Source of the DNA: Thermanaerothrix daxensis
Lineage (GTDB): Bacteria > Chloroflexota > Anaerolineae > Anaerolineales > Anaerolineaceae
Length of the DNA: 64,000 nt
Assembly (NCBI RefSeq): GCF_001306145.1
Contig: NZ_LGKO01000002.1
Location: forward strand, 310,001 to 374,000
Direction: 5' to 3'
How positions within the stretch are numbered: the stretch's first letter is position 1; each line of letters begins with the position of its first letter. Positions 43,406-51,701 of this stretch are shown here, in pieces. The position numbers were made by a program, and so were the translations under genes. A model generated the notes under the pieces. It saw only the letters and a list, made by a program, of their open reading frames with translations, ran no database searches and was not told the origin of the DNA.

Positions 43406-44931
43406 GGGGCCGATTTCACCTCCGATGAGGCGAATTCAGGGGTCAGGTTGTCTGAAACCTCGGCAGGACCCCCTTCCACGTAGGTGCGCTGCCAGACGAC
43501 ATCTGCCAGGCGTTGGAAGGACTGGGCGTAGTTTATCAATCCCTCGGCGTAGGAAGGGTCCAGCAACGCAGCGCGGGCGTTTTCGTCACTGGGTTCGGGC
43601 TCGTGCTCCTTGATGAGTGTGCGTAGCACATCGTGGTGGTCACGGATCAGACACGGGGCGAGCAGGTTCTGATGCTGATAACTCGTTTGCCAGCGCCGGA
43701 TTCCCGCGAAGAAAGGCTCGCGATAGACATCGTTGAGATTGCCCCCGCGGGCATAGACCTCTTTGATGTTGATGGCGGTGTAGGGCACAAACACACAAGG
43801 ACTGACGTTTCCATTCCAGTCAATGTAGAAATAACCTCCCTTGCCATAACCGCCCGCCGAGATACATCCGCCTACCAGCGTTCCGTGGTTCCAGAAGTCG
43901 GCCAGAATGATCCGCTTCTGGCGAATGAGGTACCATGACTGTCGCCACATCCACAGGCGCTGTTGAGGCGTGGGCATCAGATCCAGGGTGAAGGCACGCC
44001 CGATGGGCATGTACTGGAAAATCCAACCATACAGGGCATGTCGTTCAAAGAACAGAAAGTCAATGAATTCCTCTGAGAGAATGGTCTGGACGTTATGACG
44101 CGTGGCGGTGAGGGAAACGCCAAAAGGTACACCTGCCTGATAAAGGCGATCCATGGCCGCCATCACCTTGTCAAAGACTCCAGGGCCGCGGCGCTGATCG
44201 GTCTGCTCGCGCCATCCTTCCAGGGAGATGGCTGGCGTGAGGTTGCCCAATTCGCTTAAGCGTTGGGCCACAGCCTCTGTGATCAGGGTGCCGTTGGTGT
44301 ACATCAGGAAGAATGTATTGGGATGATTGGCCGCCAGATCCAGGATGGTCTTGCCCTGGGAACGATAGGCCAGGGGTTCACCACCGCTGATCACCATGAA
44401 CTGAGCGCCCCATAAAGTTTCTGCCTCAGTGACCAGGCGATCTACAATGTCCCAATCCAGTTTCTGGGTATTGGCTCCGGAGTCGGCGTAGCACCCAATG
44501 CAGCGCAGGTTGCACCCTTTGAAGGGACTGATGGTGAGAAAAGAGGGTTGATCGTATCCGTATTGGGCGCGAAAGGTTTCGGCGGCTTCGCGACGACGTT
44601 TCTTTTCGATAAACAGGTCGCGCATTAGAATGGAAAACAACCCGCGCAGCCAGGGTTTGGACAGATGATATTCGGTTAGGGCGCGTTCACCCACGCGGAG
44701 CAGGGCCAGGGCAAAAGCCTCTTGATCGGCGATTAGACCGGGGAGTTCCTGGCCTGCTTTACGCTGTAATTCAGCCTGCTCGTGGATGCGATGTTCCAGA
44801 GTATGCACAATCCAGCGGCGCGTGTTCTGGCTGCGGGCCAGGAGCGGGGCCAGTTCGACCATGCGTTCCACCAACAGTGTCAAATAGCGTGGGGAATTTG
44901 CTGGCAAAGCCGGTTGGGCGTTGGTTATCAT
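43402..44931 (-). CDS. Radical SAM protein with C-terminal extra-cluster region
   Basis: This 509-residue radical SAM enzyme has the cluster motif CNLRCIGC (Cys140, Cys144, Cys147) and the SAM-binding GGEPLA. The C-terminal half holds further cysteines (GGCISAGGYG, SPCVFVPY, APCLIRDHH) resembling a SPASM-like auxiliary cluster site. The N-terminal 130 residues are helical. GGAGGTG precedes the ATG at 44931. It leads a coupled operon with a VOC protein and the PlsY-DegV fusion, which hints at lipid chemistry, but the substrate is unknown. Confidence 0.88.
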   Translation of the reverse strand: MITNAQPALPANSPRYLTLLVERMVELAPLLARSQNTRRWIVHTLEHRIHEQAELQRKAGQELPGLIADQEAFALALLRVGERALTEYHLSKPWLRGLFSILMRDLFIEKKRRREAAETFRAQYGYDQPSFLTISPFKGCNLRCIGCYADSGANTQKLDWDIVDRLVTEAETLWGAQFMVISGGEPLAYRSQGKTILDLAANHPNTFFLMYTNGTLITEAVAQRLSELGNLTPAISLEGWREQTDQRRGPGVFDKVMAAMDRLYQAGVPFGVSLTATRHNVQTILSEEFIDFLFFERHALYGWIFQYMPIGRAFTLDLMPTPQQRLWMWRQSWYLIRQKRIILADFWNHGTLVGGCISAGGYGKGGYFYIDWNGNVSPCVFVPYTAINIKEVYARGGNLNDVYREPFFAGIRRWQTSYQHQNLLAPCLIRDHHDVLRTLIKEHEPEPSDENARAALLDPSYAEGLINYAQSFQRLADVVWQRTYVEGGPAEVSDNLTPEFASSEVKSAP

Positions 44932-45135
44932 AGAGCACCTCCAAGGCTGAGTAGAATGGCAACGGTTGTGTAATCTGCTACATAAAAAGATACTCTTGAT
45001 GAAGTGAGGCGTCTTGCATCGAAAGTGTTATTTGGGTGTTAAGTCGGACTGACCTTGGAAGGCTGAATTTATTAGCCAAGGAAGTTGTTGGAGAGGAGCG
45101 CGGATACCCAACGTAAAGATTCATCAGAAGGGGGC

Positions 45136-45181
45136 TTGACAATCTTCCCGATTTGTTTAAAATGATTACAAGGTAATAATT
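45136..45181 (+). promoter_or_regulatory. Promoter and Fur/PerR-type box of the metal-efflux operon
   Basis: TTGACA (45136-45141), a 16-base spacer and TAAAAT (45158-45163). Overlapping the -10 and start region (45161-45181) is the dyad AATGATTAC-AAG-GTAATAATT, mirror-symmetric except at one position. AATGATTACA recurs at 45194-45203. Such a dyad suits a Fur-family dimer and autoregulation. Confidence 0.72.
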
Positions 45182-45213
45182 GATATAAAATTAGAATGAT
45201 TACAGGGAAGAAG

Positions 45214-45690
45214 ATGACCGAGAAAGCAATTTTGTTAGATTCGTTACGCAAGGCAGGCCTGCGACTCACACCACAGCGACAGGCCATTTGTGAATTGTTG
45301 GCAGAGAGTCGTGAGCATCCCACCGCAGCGATGATTTATGAAACTCTAAAGCCGCGCTTCCCATCATTGAGCCTGGCTACGGTGTATAACACACTCGAAG
45401 TGCTGGTGCGCTTAGGAGCGGTTAACGTTTTGGGTAATGCCGGGGATGGGATGGCCCATTATGACGCCGATACCGATCCTCACATTAACCTGGCCTGCGT
45501 TTCGTGTCATAAAATTGTAGATTTTCCCAGCCAGTACGTGCAGTTCCTGGATGAGGAAATCAGCGCTACCTCAGGGTACCGCGTCTTGGGAGCGCGGGTG
45601 TTGTATTACGGGTTATGCCCCGAATGTCAGCAGAAGACATCCATTGCACGGAAGGAGCCTGATTATGACCACCGCGGAAACAACGCCTGA
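45214..45690 (+). CDS. Fur family regulator, PerR-like
   Basis: This 158-residue Fur-fold repressor has an N-terminal winged helix (LRLTPQRQAICELL; LSLATVYNTLEVLVRLGAV) and two structural-zinc CxxC motifs (CVSCHK and CPECQQ). The KIVDF motif and the residues matching PerR His37, Asp85, His91 and Asp104 are present; the PerR His93 position is Asn (DPHINL). GGGAAG precedes the ATG at 45214. The gene overlaps the P-type ATPase gene by 26 bases and has a palindromic box in its promoter, so it probably represses both until metal or peroxide signals relieve it. Confidence 0.88.
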   Translation: MTEKAILLDSLRKAGLRLTPQRQAICELLAESREHPTAAMIYETLKPRFPSLSLATVYNTLEVLVRLGAVNVLGNAGDGMAHYDADTDPHINLACVSCHKIVDFPSQYVQFLDEEISATSGYRVLGARVLYYGLCPECQQKTSIARKEPDYDHRGNNA

Positions 45691-48067
45691 ACGATCCTTT
45701 CCCAATCTGCCTGTTTCGGGCTTACGATGCACCGATGTCTTTGCCGATACCCTGCAAGGGTATGCCGGAATTAAAGCCGTTCACTACGATTATCATGCAG
45801 AACGCCTGCGCCTGGTGTACGATCCTGAGATCATTTCCCCCGAACGGGCTCTTCTGCTTGTGAACGAAGCGGGCAAAGTGGCGGCTGGACGAAGCGCACA
45901 ATGTGCAGCCCGCCGTGAAATGGGAGGCGCTGCCTGTGCAATTTGCGCGCTGCAATTGGGCCAGGCTTTGGGGCTGGATCCCTCACGGGTGACCTTTCAG
46001 GGAGACGCTCTTGAAATAGGATGGGGTGAGGTTACGCGGCCCGCTGCTGATGTCGAGGAAGTTTCGGCACCTCCTGCCGGTCTTGAATCTCCAACTTCTC
46101 CTCGATACGATGAGCAAAAGGTTCAAATTCTCTTTACCATTCTCACGGCTTTCTTCACACTGGCAGCGTTGTTGCTCGAACGCTTAGGGGCTGCACCGAT
46201 GGTGAGCGCGGGGTTGTTTGCTCTGGCGTATGTTACCGGTGGATGGTTTGGGGTGCAAGCCAGTCTGGAAGCATTACGCGAGAAAACCCTCAATGTGGAT
46301 TTGTTGATGATCCTGGCGGCGCTGGGAGCGGCCGTCATTGGTTCGCCCGCAGAAGGGGCGGCCTTGCTTTTCCTGTTTTCTCTTTCGAACACGCTCCAAG
46401 CCTACGCCATGGATCGTAGCCGTAAAGCCATTGAAAAATTGCTAGACCTGCGCCCCAAGGTGGCCACAGTGCGACGGGGATCGCGTCTGGTGACCGTGCC
46501 GGTGGAAAAGTTGATCCCGGGGGATATCATCGTGGTGCGTCCGGGGGAGCGTTTCCCCATTGATGGGGAGGTGATCAGCGGAACCTCGGAGGTCAATCAG
46601 GCCACAATCACTGGGGAGTCCATGCCGGTAAGCAAACAAGTGGGTGATGCGGTTTTTGCGGGCACCGTCAACGGCAATGGCAGTTTGGAAGTACGGGTGA
46701 CGCGCCTGGCAAAGGACACTACCCTGGCACGCATTGTTCAAATGGTGGAGGAAGCCCAGGCCAGTAAAGCGAAAACCCAGCGTATGCTGGATACATTTGA
46801 GCAGTATTATGCCTTTTTTGTCCTGGGGATGGCGGTTTTGCTCATCCTTATCCCCTATTTTGTCTTGGGTCAGCCTTTCTATCCCACCTTTTATCGTGCG
46901 ATGACGTGGCTGGTGGTGGCTTCTCCATGTGCTCTGGTCATTTCAACCCCTGCCAGCATTCTCTCGGCGATCGCAAATGGAGCGCGTAATGGCGTGCTTT
47001 TTAAGGGTGGGGTGCACCTTGAGAAAGCCGCTGCGCTCAAGGTGGTGGCTTTTGATAAGACCGGTACTTTAACCCATGGCGTGCCTCAATTAACTGGCAT
47101 TTACCCCCTGGCCGATCTGGATGAGACCACCCTCCTGCAACAAGTGGCGGCTGTGGAAGCGCGTTCTGAGCATCCGATTGGGGCGGCCATTGTGCGCGCG
47201 GCTCAGGAACGTGGCCTGGTTCTGCCAAGTGCGCGGGAATTCCGGGCCTACCCGGGGCATGGGATTGAGGCGCAAGTAGATGGATACCGTTGGCTGGTTG
47301 GGAATGTGCGCCTGTTCGCCGAGCGAAATATGGCTCTCCCCGAGTCGCTCCAGGTGCGGATTCGGCAATTGGAAGATGAGGGCCAGACTGTGATGCTGGC
47401 CTACGCTGAGCCACTGGATGGTCATGAGGCGGGGCAGGGGCATTTTGTGGGCTTGCTGGCGGTGGCGGATGCTCTGCGGCCTGAAGCCGCTCTTGTAGTT
47501 AAGGCGCTCAAGCGAGTTGGGGTTGAGCGTGTGGTCATGCTAACCGGCGATAACGAGCGTGTAGCAGCGCGCATTGCTGCCCACACGGGTGTGGACGCGT
47601 ACTATGCCAATCTGCTGCCCCAGGACAAGGTTCGTGTTTTGCGTGAGTTGCGTGAAACTTACGGGGCGGTTGCTATGGTAGGCGATGGAGTTAACGATGC
47701 GCCCTCTCTGGCCGCGGCCGACCTGGGGATTGCGATGGGAGGCGCCGGTACCGATGTGGCCATTGAAACAGCGGACGTAATTTTGATGTCGGATGATTTG
47801 CAAAAAATTCCTTTTGCGTTGGGTTTGGCGCGACAAGCGCGTCGGGTCGTATGGCAGAATCTAACCTTTGCCCTGGCGATGATTGTTGTGCTGGTTGTTA
47901 CAACCTTTGGGGCAACTCTCCCCCTGCCATTGGGAGTATTGGGACATGAGGGGAGCACCGTCATTGTTGTGCTGAATGGACTGCGCTTGTTGGGATATCG
48001 TGGGTTTTCCGGGGTGGCGCTTCACCCCAAGGTTCCTTCGCGGTTACTTCGTCAATTTTCTTCCTGA
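45665..48067 (+). CDS. P1B-4 type metal-exporting ATPase (PfeT/CtpD-like)
   Basis: This 800-residue P-type ATPase has the phosphorylation motif DKTGTLTHG (Asp464), TGES, and GDGVNDAPSLAAADLGIAMG. The membrane metal site is SPC (Ser420-Cys422) with HEGS at 761-764 in the penultimate helix, the diagnostic pair for subgroup P1B-4, which exports Fe2+ or Co2+. The N-terminal 150 residues lack a standard metal-binding ferredoxin fold but hold a Cys-rich stretch (CAARREMGGAACAIC). GGAAGGAG precedes the ATG at 45665, inside the regulator gene. With a PerR-like partner, iron efflux as in Bacillus PfeT is the best inference. Confidence 0.92.
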   Translation: MTTAETTPERSFPNLPVSGLRCTDVFADTLQGYAGIKAVHYDYHAERLRLVYDPEIISPERALLLVNEAGKVAAGRSAQCAARREMGGAACAICALQLGQALGLDPSRVTFQGDALEIGWGEVTRPAADVEEVSAPPAGLESPTSPRYDEQKVQILFTILTAFFTLAALLLERLGAAPMVSAGLFALAYVTGGWFGVQASLEALREKTLNVDLLMILAALGAAVIGSPAEGAALLFLFSLSNTLQAYAMDRSRKAIEKLLDLRPKVATVRRGSRLVTVPVEKLIPGDIIVVRPGERFPIDGEVISGTSEVNQATITGESMPVSKQVGDAVFAGTVNGNGSLEVRVTRLAKDTTLARIVQMVEEAQASKAKTQRMLDTFEQYYAFFVLGMAVLLILIPYFVLGQPFYPTFYRAMTWLVVASPCALVISTPASILSAIANGARNGVLFKGGVHLEKAAALKVVAFDKTGTLTHGVPQLTGIYPLADLDETTLLQQVAAVEARSEHPIGAAIVRAAQERGLVLPSAREFRAYPGHGIEAQVDGYRWLVGNVRLFAERNMALPESLQVRIRQLEDEGQTVMLAYAEPLDGHEAGQGHFVGLLAVADALRPEAALVVKALKRVGVERVVMLTGDNERVAARIAAHTGVDAYYANLLPQDKVRVLRELRETYGAVAMVGDGVNDAPSLAAADLGIAMGGAGTDVAIETADVILMSDDLQKIPFALGLARQARRVVWQNLTFALAMIVVLVVTTFGATLPLPLGVLGHEGSTVIVVLNGLRLLGYRGFSGVALHPKVPSRLLRQFSS

Positions 48068-48091
48068 TCCACAACCAGTTTCTCCCGGGGT

Positions 48092-48133
48092 AATCAATCG
48101 CCTGCCGAATTGATGAATGGCAGGCGATTGATT
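48092..48133. terminator. Long perfect hairpin after the ATPase gene
   Basis: A 15-bp perfect stem, AATCAATCGCCTGCC with its reverse complement, around a 12-base loop. It starts 24 bases after the ATPase stop. No U-run follows on either strand. Most likely a U-run-less terminator separating the efflux operon from the next importer. Confidence 0.65.
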
Positions 48134-48229
48134 CTGCCATGGGGGTTATAATCTTGCCATTCTTCCTTGTTCACCTGCGTTATACTTACACCATACTCAA
48201 CCCAGTTTCGTTTTTTGGAGATGCGACTG

Positions 48230-49174
48230 ATGAAAAAACATCTCGCTTTTTGGTGGCTTGCTTTGATTCTCGTTACTGGTTGTACACTGGCAACCCCCGC
48301 CGAGAAAATAACCATTCGGGTGGCGCTGCTTCCCATTCTGGATGGTTTGCCTATTGTGGTGGCTCAGCAGGAGGGCTTGTTTAAGAAGTACAATGTGCAG
48401 GTGGAGTTGATCCCGGTGGGCTCAGCCCCAGAGCGCGATCAGTTAATTGCCGCCGGCCAGGCAGATGCAATGATTAATGAATTGACTTCCGTCATGTTTC
48501 TCAATAAGGAGACTCCTCAGGTGCAGGCGGTGCGTTTTGCGAGAACGGCTACGACGGATCAGGCGCTTTTTCGGATTTTGGCTGCTAAAGGAGCGGGCAT
48601 TCAGGGGGTCAGTGATTTGAAAGGTATCGCCGTCGGTGTTTCTCAGGCTACGGTGATTGAATACCTGACCCAACGTCTATTGGAGCAACAGGGCTTCCAG
48701 GCGGGGGAGATCCAGATGGTCTCAGTTCCCAAGATCCCTGACCGCATGGCCCTGTTGGCAAGTGGGGAACTCAAAGCCGCCATGCTTCCGGAGCCATTTT
48801 CCACCCTGGCGGAACAACAGGGCGCCATTCCGATTCTGGATGACACTGTAGCACCGGAATATTCTTTCAGCCTCATCTCTTTTCGTAAAGCCGTGATTGA
48901 TCAGCACCCCCAGGTGGTCAAGGGCTTTCTGGCGGCGGTAGAAGAGGCTACCCAGCGAATTAATGCCGACCCCCAAAAATACAGCACACTGATGGTGGAT
49001 CAGAAAATGGTTCCCGCGCCACTGGCGGAGAGTTTTCGTGTACCCACTTACCCCTTGAAGGGTGTGCCTACTGCCGACCAGTTTGCCGATGCTCTGGCGT
49101 GGGCCCAATCTAAAGGGTACTTAAAAGTGGACCTGGTTTATAGTGATTGCGTAAACCCCAATCTGCTGCCCTGA
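48230..49174 (+). CDS. ABC transporter substrate-binding lipoprotein (NMT1/SsuA-like)
   Basis: This 314-residue lipoprotein (lipobox LVTGC, Cys18) has the NMT1/SsuA fold: IRVALLPILDGLPIVVAQQEGLFKKYNVQVELIPVGSAPERDQLIAAGQADAMINELTSVMF and ALLASGELKAAMLPEPFSTLA. The family binds sulfonates, nitrate, bicarbonate or thiamine precursors such as formylaminopyrimidine. TTGGAG lies nine bases before the ATG at 48230. TATAAT at 48147-48152 is a likely -10. It starts a three-gene importer operon with complete ATPase and permease. I see no TPP riboswitch. Confidence 0.9.
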   Translation: MKKHLAFWWLALILVTGCTLATPAEKITIRVALLPILDGLPIVVAQQEGLFKKYNVQVELIPVGSAPERDQLIAAGQADAMINELTSVMFLNKETPQVQAVRFARTATTDQALFRILAAKGAGIQGVSDLKGIAVGVSQATVIEYLTQRLLEQQGFQAGEIQMVSVPKIPDRMALLASGELKAAMLPEPFSTLAEQQGAIPILDDTVAPEYSFSLISFRKAVIDQHPQVVKGFLAAVEEATQRINADPQKYSTLMVDQKMVPAPLAESFRVPTYPLKGVPTADQFADALAWAQSKGYLKVDLVYSDCVNPNLLP

Positions 49175-49176
49175 GG

Positions 49177-49941
49177 ATGATGATTGAGGTTGAGGGGATC
49201 ACCTTTGCTTATACGCCCGGCAAGCCCATTTTTGAGGATTTTACCTGGACCGCCGGGCGCAACGAAGCCTGGGTTATCTTGGGGCCCTCGGGCTGTGGCA
49301 AAAGCACCTTGCTCTCGCTTCTGGCGGGGTTGGTGCGCCCCCAGCGCGGGGTGATTCGGGTTGACGGCCAGCTTCTGACGCGCCCCCGCCCGCAGACGGG
49401 ATTGATCATTCAGGATTATGGACTGCTACCCTGGGCCACAGTGCGCGAGAACGTGCGTCTGGGCTTGCGCATCCGCAATTTCTATGGTGCAGATGGCATC
49501 CATGCTCCGCGTGACTATCAGCCCACGTTGGAGGTCGAGCCCTGGCTTGAGCGTTTGGGCTTGTTATCAGTAGCCGAGCACTTCCCAGGGCAAATCTCCG
49601 GCGGCCAGCGTCAACGCACAGCCATTGCCCGCACGCTGGTTTTGAACCCGGATATTTTGCTCATGGATGAGCCGTTTGCTTCGTTAGATGCGCCTACCCG
49701 CGATAGCCTGCAACGTCTGGTGCTGGATTTGTGGGTGGAACGGGGGCTGACCCTGATTATCGTCACACATGTCATTGAAGAGGCGGCCCTGCTGGGGCAA
49801 AAGATCCTGCTCTTGGGGCATCCACCTAATCAGACGGCCCATGTCATTGAAAATCCTGATTTTTTGCACCCTGAGTACCGGGATTCACCGGCCTACCGGG
49901 ACTTGTGCCGTGAGTTGCGTTCGCGCCTGGAGGCGTTATGA
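49177..49941 (+). CDS. ABC transporter ATP-binding protein (SsuB/TauB/ThiZ-like)
   Basis: This 254-residue ATPase has Walker A GPSGCGKST (about residue 34), Q-loop IIQDYGLLPWATV, signature ISGGQRQRTAIARTL and Walker B ILLMDEPFASLD, then a His-switch VTHVIEEA. It belongs to the nitrate/sulfonate/taurine class. The start is at 49177 or the adjacent ATG at 49180; either lies next to the stop of the binding protein. Its own stop overlaps the permease start by 4 bases. Confidence 0.93.
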   Translation: MMIEVEGITFAYTPGKPIFEDFTWTAGRNEAWVILGPSGCGKSTLLSLLAGLVRPQRGVIRVDGQLLTRPRPQTGLIIQDYGLLPWATVRENVRLGLRIRNFYGADGIHAPRDYQPTLEVEPWLERLGLLSVAEHFPGQISGGQRQRTAIARTLVLNPDILLMDEPFASLDAPTRDSLQRLVLDLWVERGLTLIIVTHVIEEAALLGQKILLLGHPPNQTAHVIENPDFLHPEYRDSPAYRDLCRELRSRLEAL

Positions 49942-50681
49942 GTCGCCGAAACCTGCTTCTGGCCGGATTGGCGTTATTACTCTTCTGGCAGGGCATTGCT
50001 ATGATAATCCGGCAGCCCATTCTGCCCCCGCCCTCAAGAGTGGGAGTGGTATTGTGGGAGGAGATCACGCGGGGGGCGCTGGGGGTGCATTTTCTGGCCA
50101 GCCTGTGGCGGGTGGTGGCGAGCACGCTGTTGGCCATTTTAACCGCCGCACCGGCTGGTTTGGTGCTGGGTCAATCCAAGCGCTTAAACGCCCTTTTCTC
50201 TCCGCTGATTTACCTGCTCTACCCCATTCCCAAGGTGGTTTTTGTGCCGGTTGTGTTGCTGTTTCTCGGCATCGGCGACCTTTCGAAAATCACCGTGATC
50301 TTCTTGATCCTCTTTTTCCAGATTCTGGTCCTGGTACGGGATCAGGCCATGGGGCTTCGCCCTGAATTGGTGCTCAGTGTGCGCAGTTTAGGGGCCGGAC
50401 GTCTGGCATTATTTCGTTTTGTGTATCTCCCGGCGAGTTTGCCGGCTGTTCTCACCGCTCTGCGTCAGTCCATCGGGACGGCTGTGGCAGTGCTTTATGT
50501 GGCTGAGCTCTTTGCAACGCAGAAGGGGCTGGGATATTACATCTACCTCAATGGGAGCGCGTTGTTTAACTACCCCGCCATGTACGCAGGTGTTGTGGCG
50601 ATGAGCCTGCTGGGACTTGGGCTGTATTTTCTGGTGGATGGGTTGGAAAAGCGGTGGTGCCGTTGGCAGATAGTTTCTTGA
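49938..50681 (+). CDS. ABC transporter permease (SsuC/TauC-like)
   Basis: This 247-residue permease has about six helices and the EAA-like loop ELVLSVRSLGAGRLALFRFVYLPASLPAVLTALR typical of SsuC/TauC and of thiamine-precursor permeases. It begins inside the stop of the ATPase gene, so translation is coupled. The operon ends here, facing the convergent menA gene 29 bases away. Confidence 0.91.
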   Translation: MSRRNLLLAGLALLLFWQGIAMIIRQPILPPPSRVGVVLWEEITRGALGVHFLASLWRVVASTLLAILTAAPAGLVLGQSKRLNALFSPLIYLLYPIPKVVFVPVVLLFLGIGDLSKITVIFLILFFQILVLVRDQAMGLRPELVLSVRSLGAGRLALFRFVYLPASLPAVLTALRQSIGTAVAVLYVAELFATQKGLGYYIYLNGSALFNYPAMYAGVVAMSLLGLGLYFLVDGLEKRWCRWQIVS

Positions 50682-50710
50682 GGCAATGTCGAGTTGGACC
50701 GGAACGAGGC

Positions 50711-51628
50711 TCACCCGAACAGCCACTTTTCGATCACGATCCCAAGTGAGAACAACAGGCTGAAGGCCAGCGCCAGTTGGGCGCTGCCTGCTAAGCAGCG
50801 ATTCAACGCACGGCCTTGGAGGTGCCAGATCTCCTGGGTTAATCGAATGGCCAGAGGCAAGGAGAGCATAGATAAAAGCCCTCCTTTAGGTAACCAGCCA
50901 AGGAGAACCGTCCCCAGAGTGATCAAGTAGGTCAGGACTGCAAGGACCAGGTACTCGCGCCGCGCCCAGGCTTCGCCAAAGCGGGCAGCCAGAGTGTACT
51001 TGCCGGAAGCACGGTCGGTGGGAATATCTCGCAAATTGTTGACTACCAGGATGTTGACGATCAGCAGACCAATGGGGATGGCAGTGACCACCGCTGAGAG
51101 GCTGATCTGCCGGGCCTGAACGTAATATGTGCCAACCACTGCCGCCAGGCCAAAGAACAGGAACACGGCTACCTCGCCCCATCCGCGGTAGCCATAGGGG
51201 CGCGGTCCCCCGGTGTAGGCGAGCGCTGCGAGGATGGAAGCCAGGCCGATTAGCGCTACCGGCCAGCCGGCAATGGTTAACAGGTAGAATCCCAGCAAGC
51301 CGGCCAGGCCGAAGACAACCCCCGCGCCAGTAAGCACCTGGCGCGGGGTCAACAATCCGGCCTGAGTGACCCGCAAAGGCCCCAAGCGCTCAGGGGTATC
51401 GGCTCCCTTTTGATAGTCAAAGTAATCATTGGCTAGGTTAGCGCCAATTTGCAGCAGAAGGGCGCCCAGCAGAGCCGCCAGCGCAGCATCTAAACGGAAC
51501 ACCCTTTCGGCCCAGGCCAGCGCAGTTGCCATGATAACTGGCGAAGCGGCGGCTGGAAGCGTCCTTGGACGTGCGGCCAGCACCCAGGCCTGCCAGGTGG
51601 AAACTTGTGGGGGGTGATTGCCTTCCAT
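50711..51628 (-). CDS. menA: 1,4-dihydroxy-2-naphthoate polyprenyltransferase
   Basis: This 305-residue UbiA-family membrane enzyme has about nine helices and the two Asp motifs NDYFDYQKGADTPERLGP (residues 67-84) and NNLRDIPTDRASGKYTLAARFG (around 190-211). These match MenA, which prenylates 1,4-dihydroxy-2-naphthoate to demethylmenaquinone. The N-terminal WVLAARPRTLPAAASPVIM is typical of it. The start at 51628 is preferred; the longer frame to 51814 overlaps the glycosyltransferase gene and adds about 60 unrelated residues. It implies menaquinone-based respiration. Confidence 0.93.
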   Translation of the reverse strand: MEGNHPPQVSTWQAWVLAARPRTLPAAASPVIMATALAWAERVFRLDAALAALLGALLLQIGANLANDYFDYQKGADTPERLGPLRVTQAGLLTPRQVLTGAGVVFGLAGLLGFYLLTIAGWPVALIGLASILAALAYTGGPRPYGYRGWGEVAVFLFFGLAAVVGTYYVQARQISLSAVVTAIPIGLLIVNILVVNNLRDIPTDRASGKYTLAARFGEAWARREYLVLAVLTYLITLGTVLLGWLPKGGLLSMLSLPLAIRLTQEIWHLQGRALNRCLAGSAQLALAFSLLFSLGIVIEKWLFG

Positions 51629-51701
51629 CGTAAATCGGGCTGAATTATAACCCGATCGTTTCTCCCGTTGCCAGTGTTGTGCTGGATATAGAAGGCCAGC
51701 T

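Noticed and set aside
45053-45081. Hairpin CCTTGG...CCAAGG between radical SAM and PerR-like genes as a riboswitch
   Set aside because: Short, with alternative pairings and no conserved core; it lies upstream of both divergent promoters.
48092-48133. Insertion-sequence terminal inverted repeats
   Set aside because: The arms are only 12 bases apart with no transposase or target duplication, so it is a hairpin.
48068-48229. TPP riboswitch before the NMT1/SsuA-like importer
   Set aside because: No CTGAGA or ACCTGATC-type core; the region holds only the 15-bp hairpin and a -10 element.
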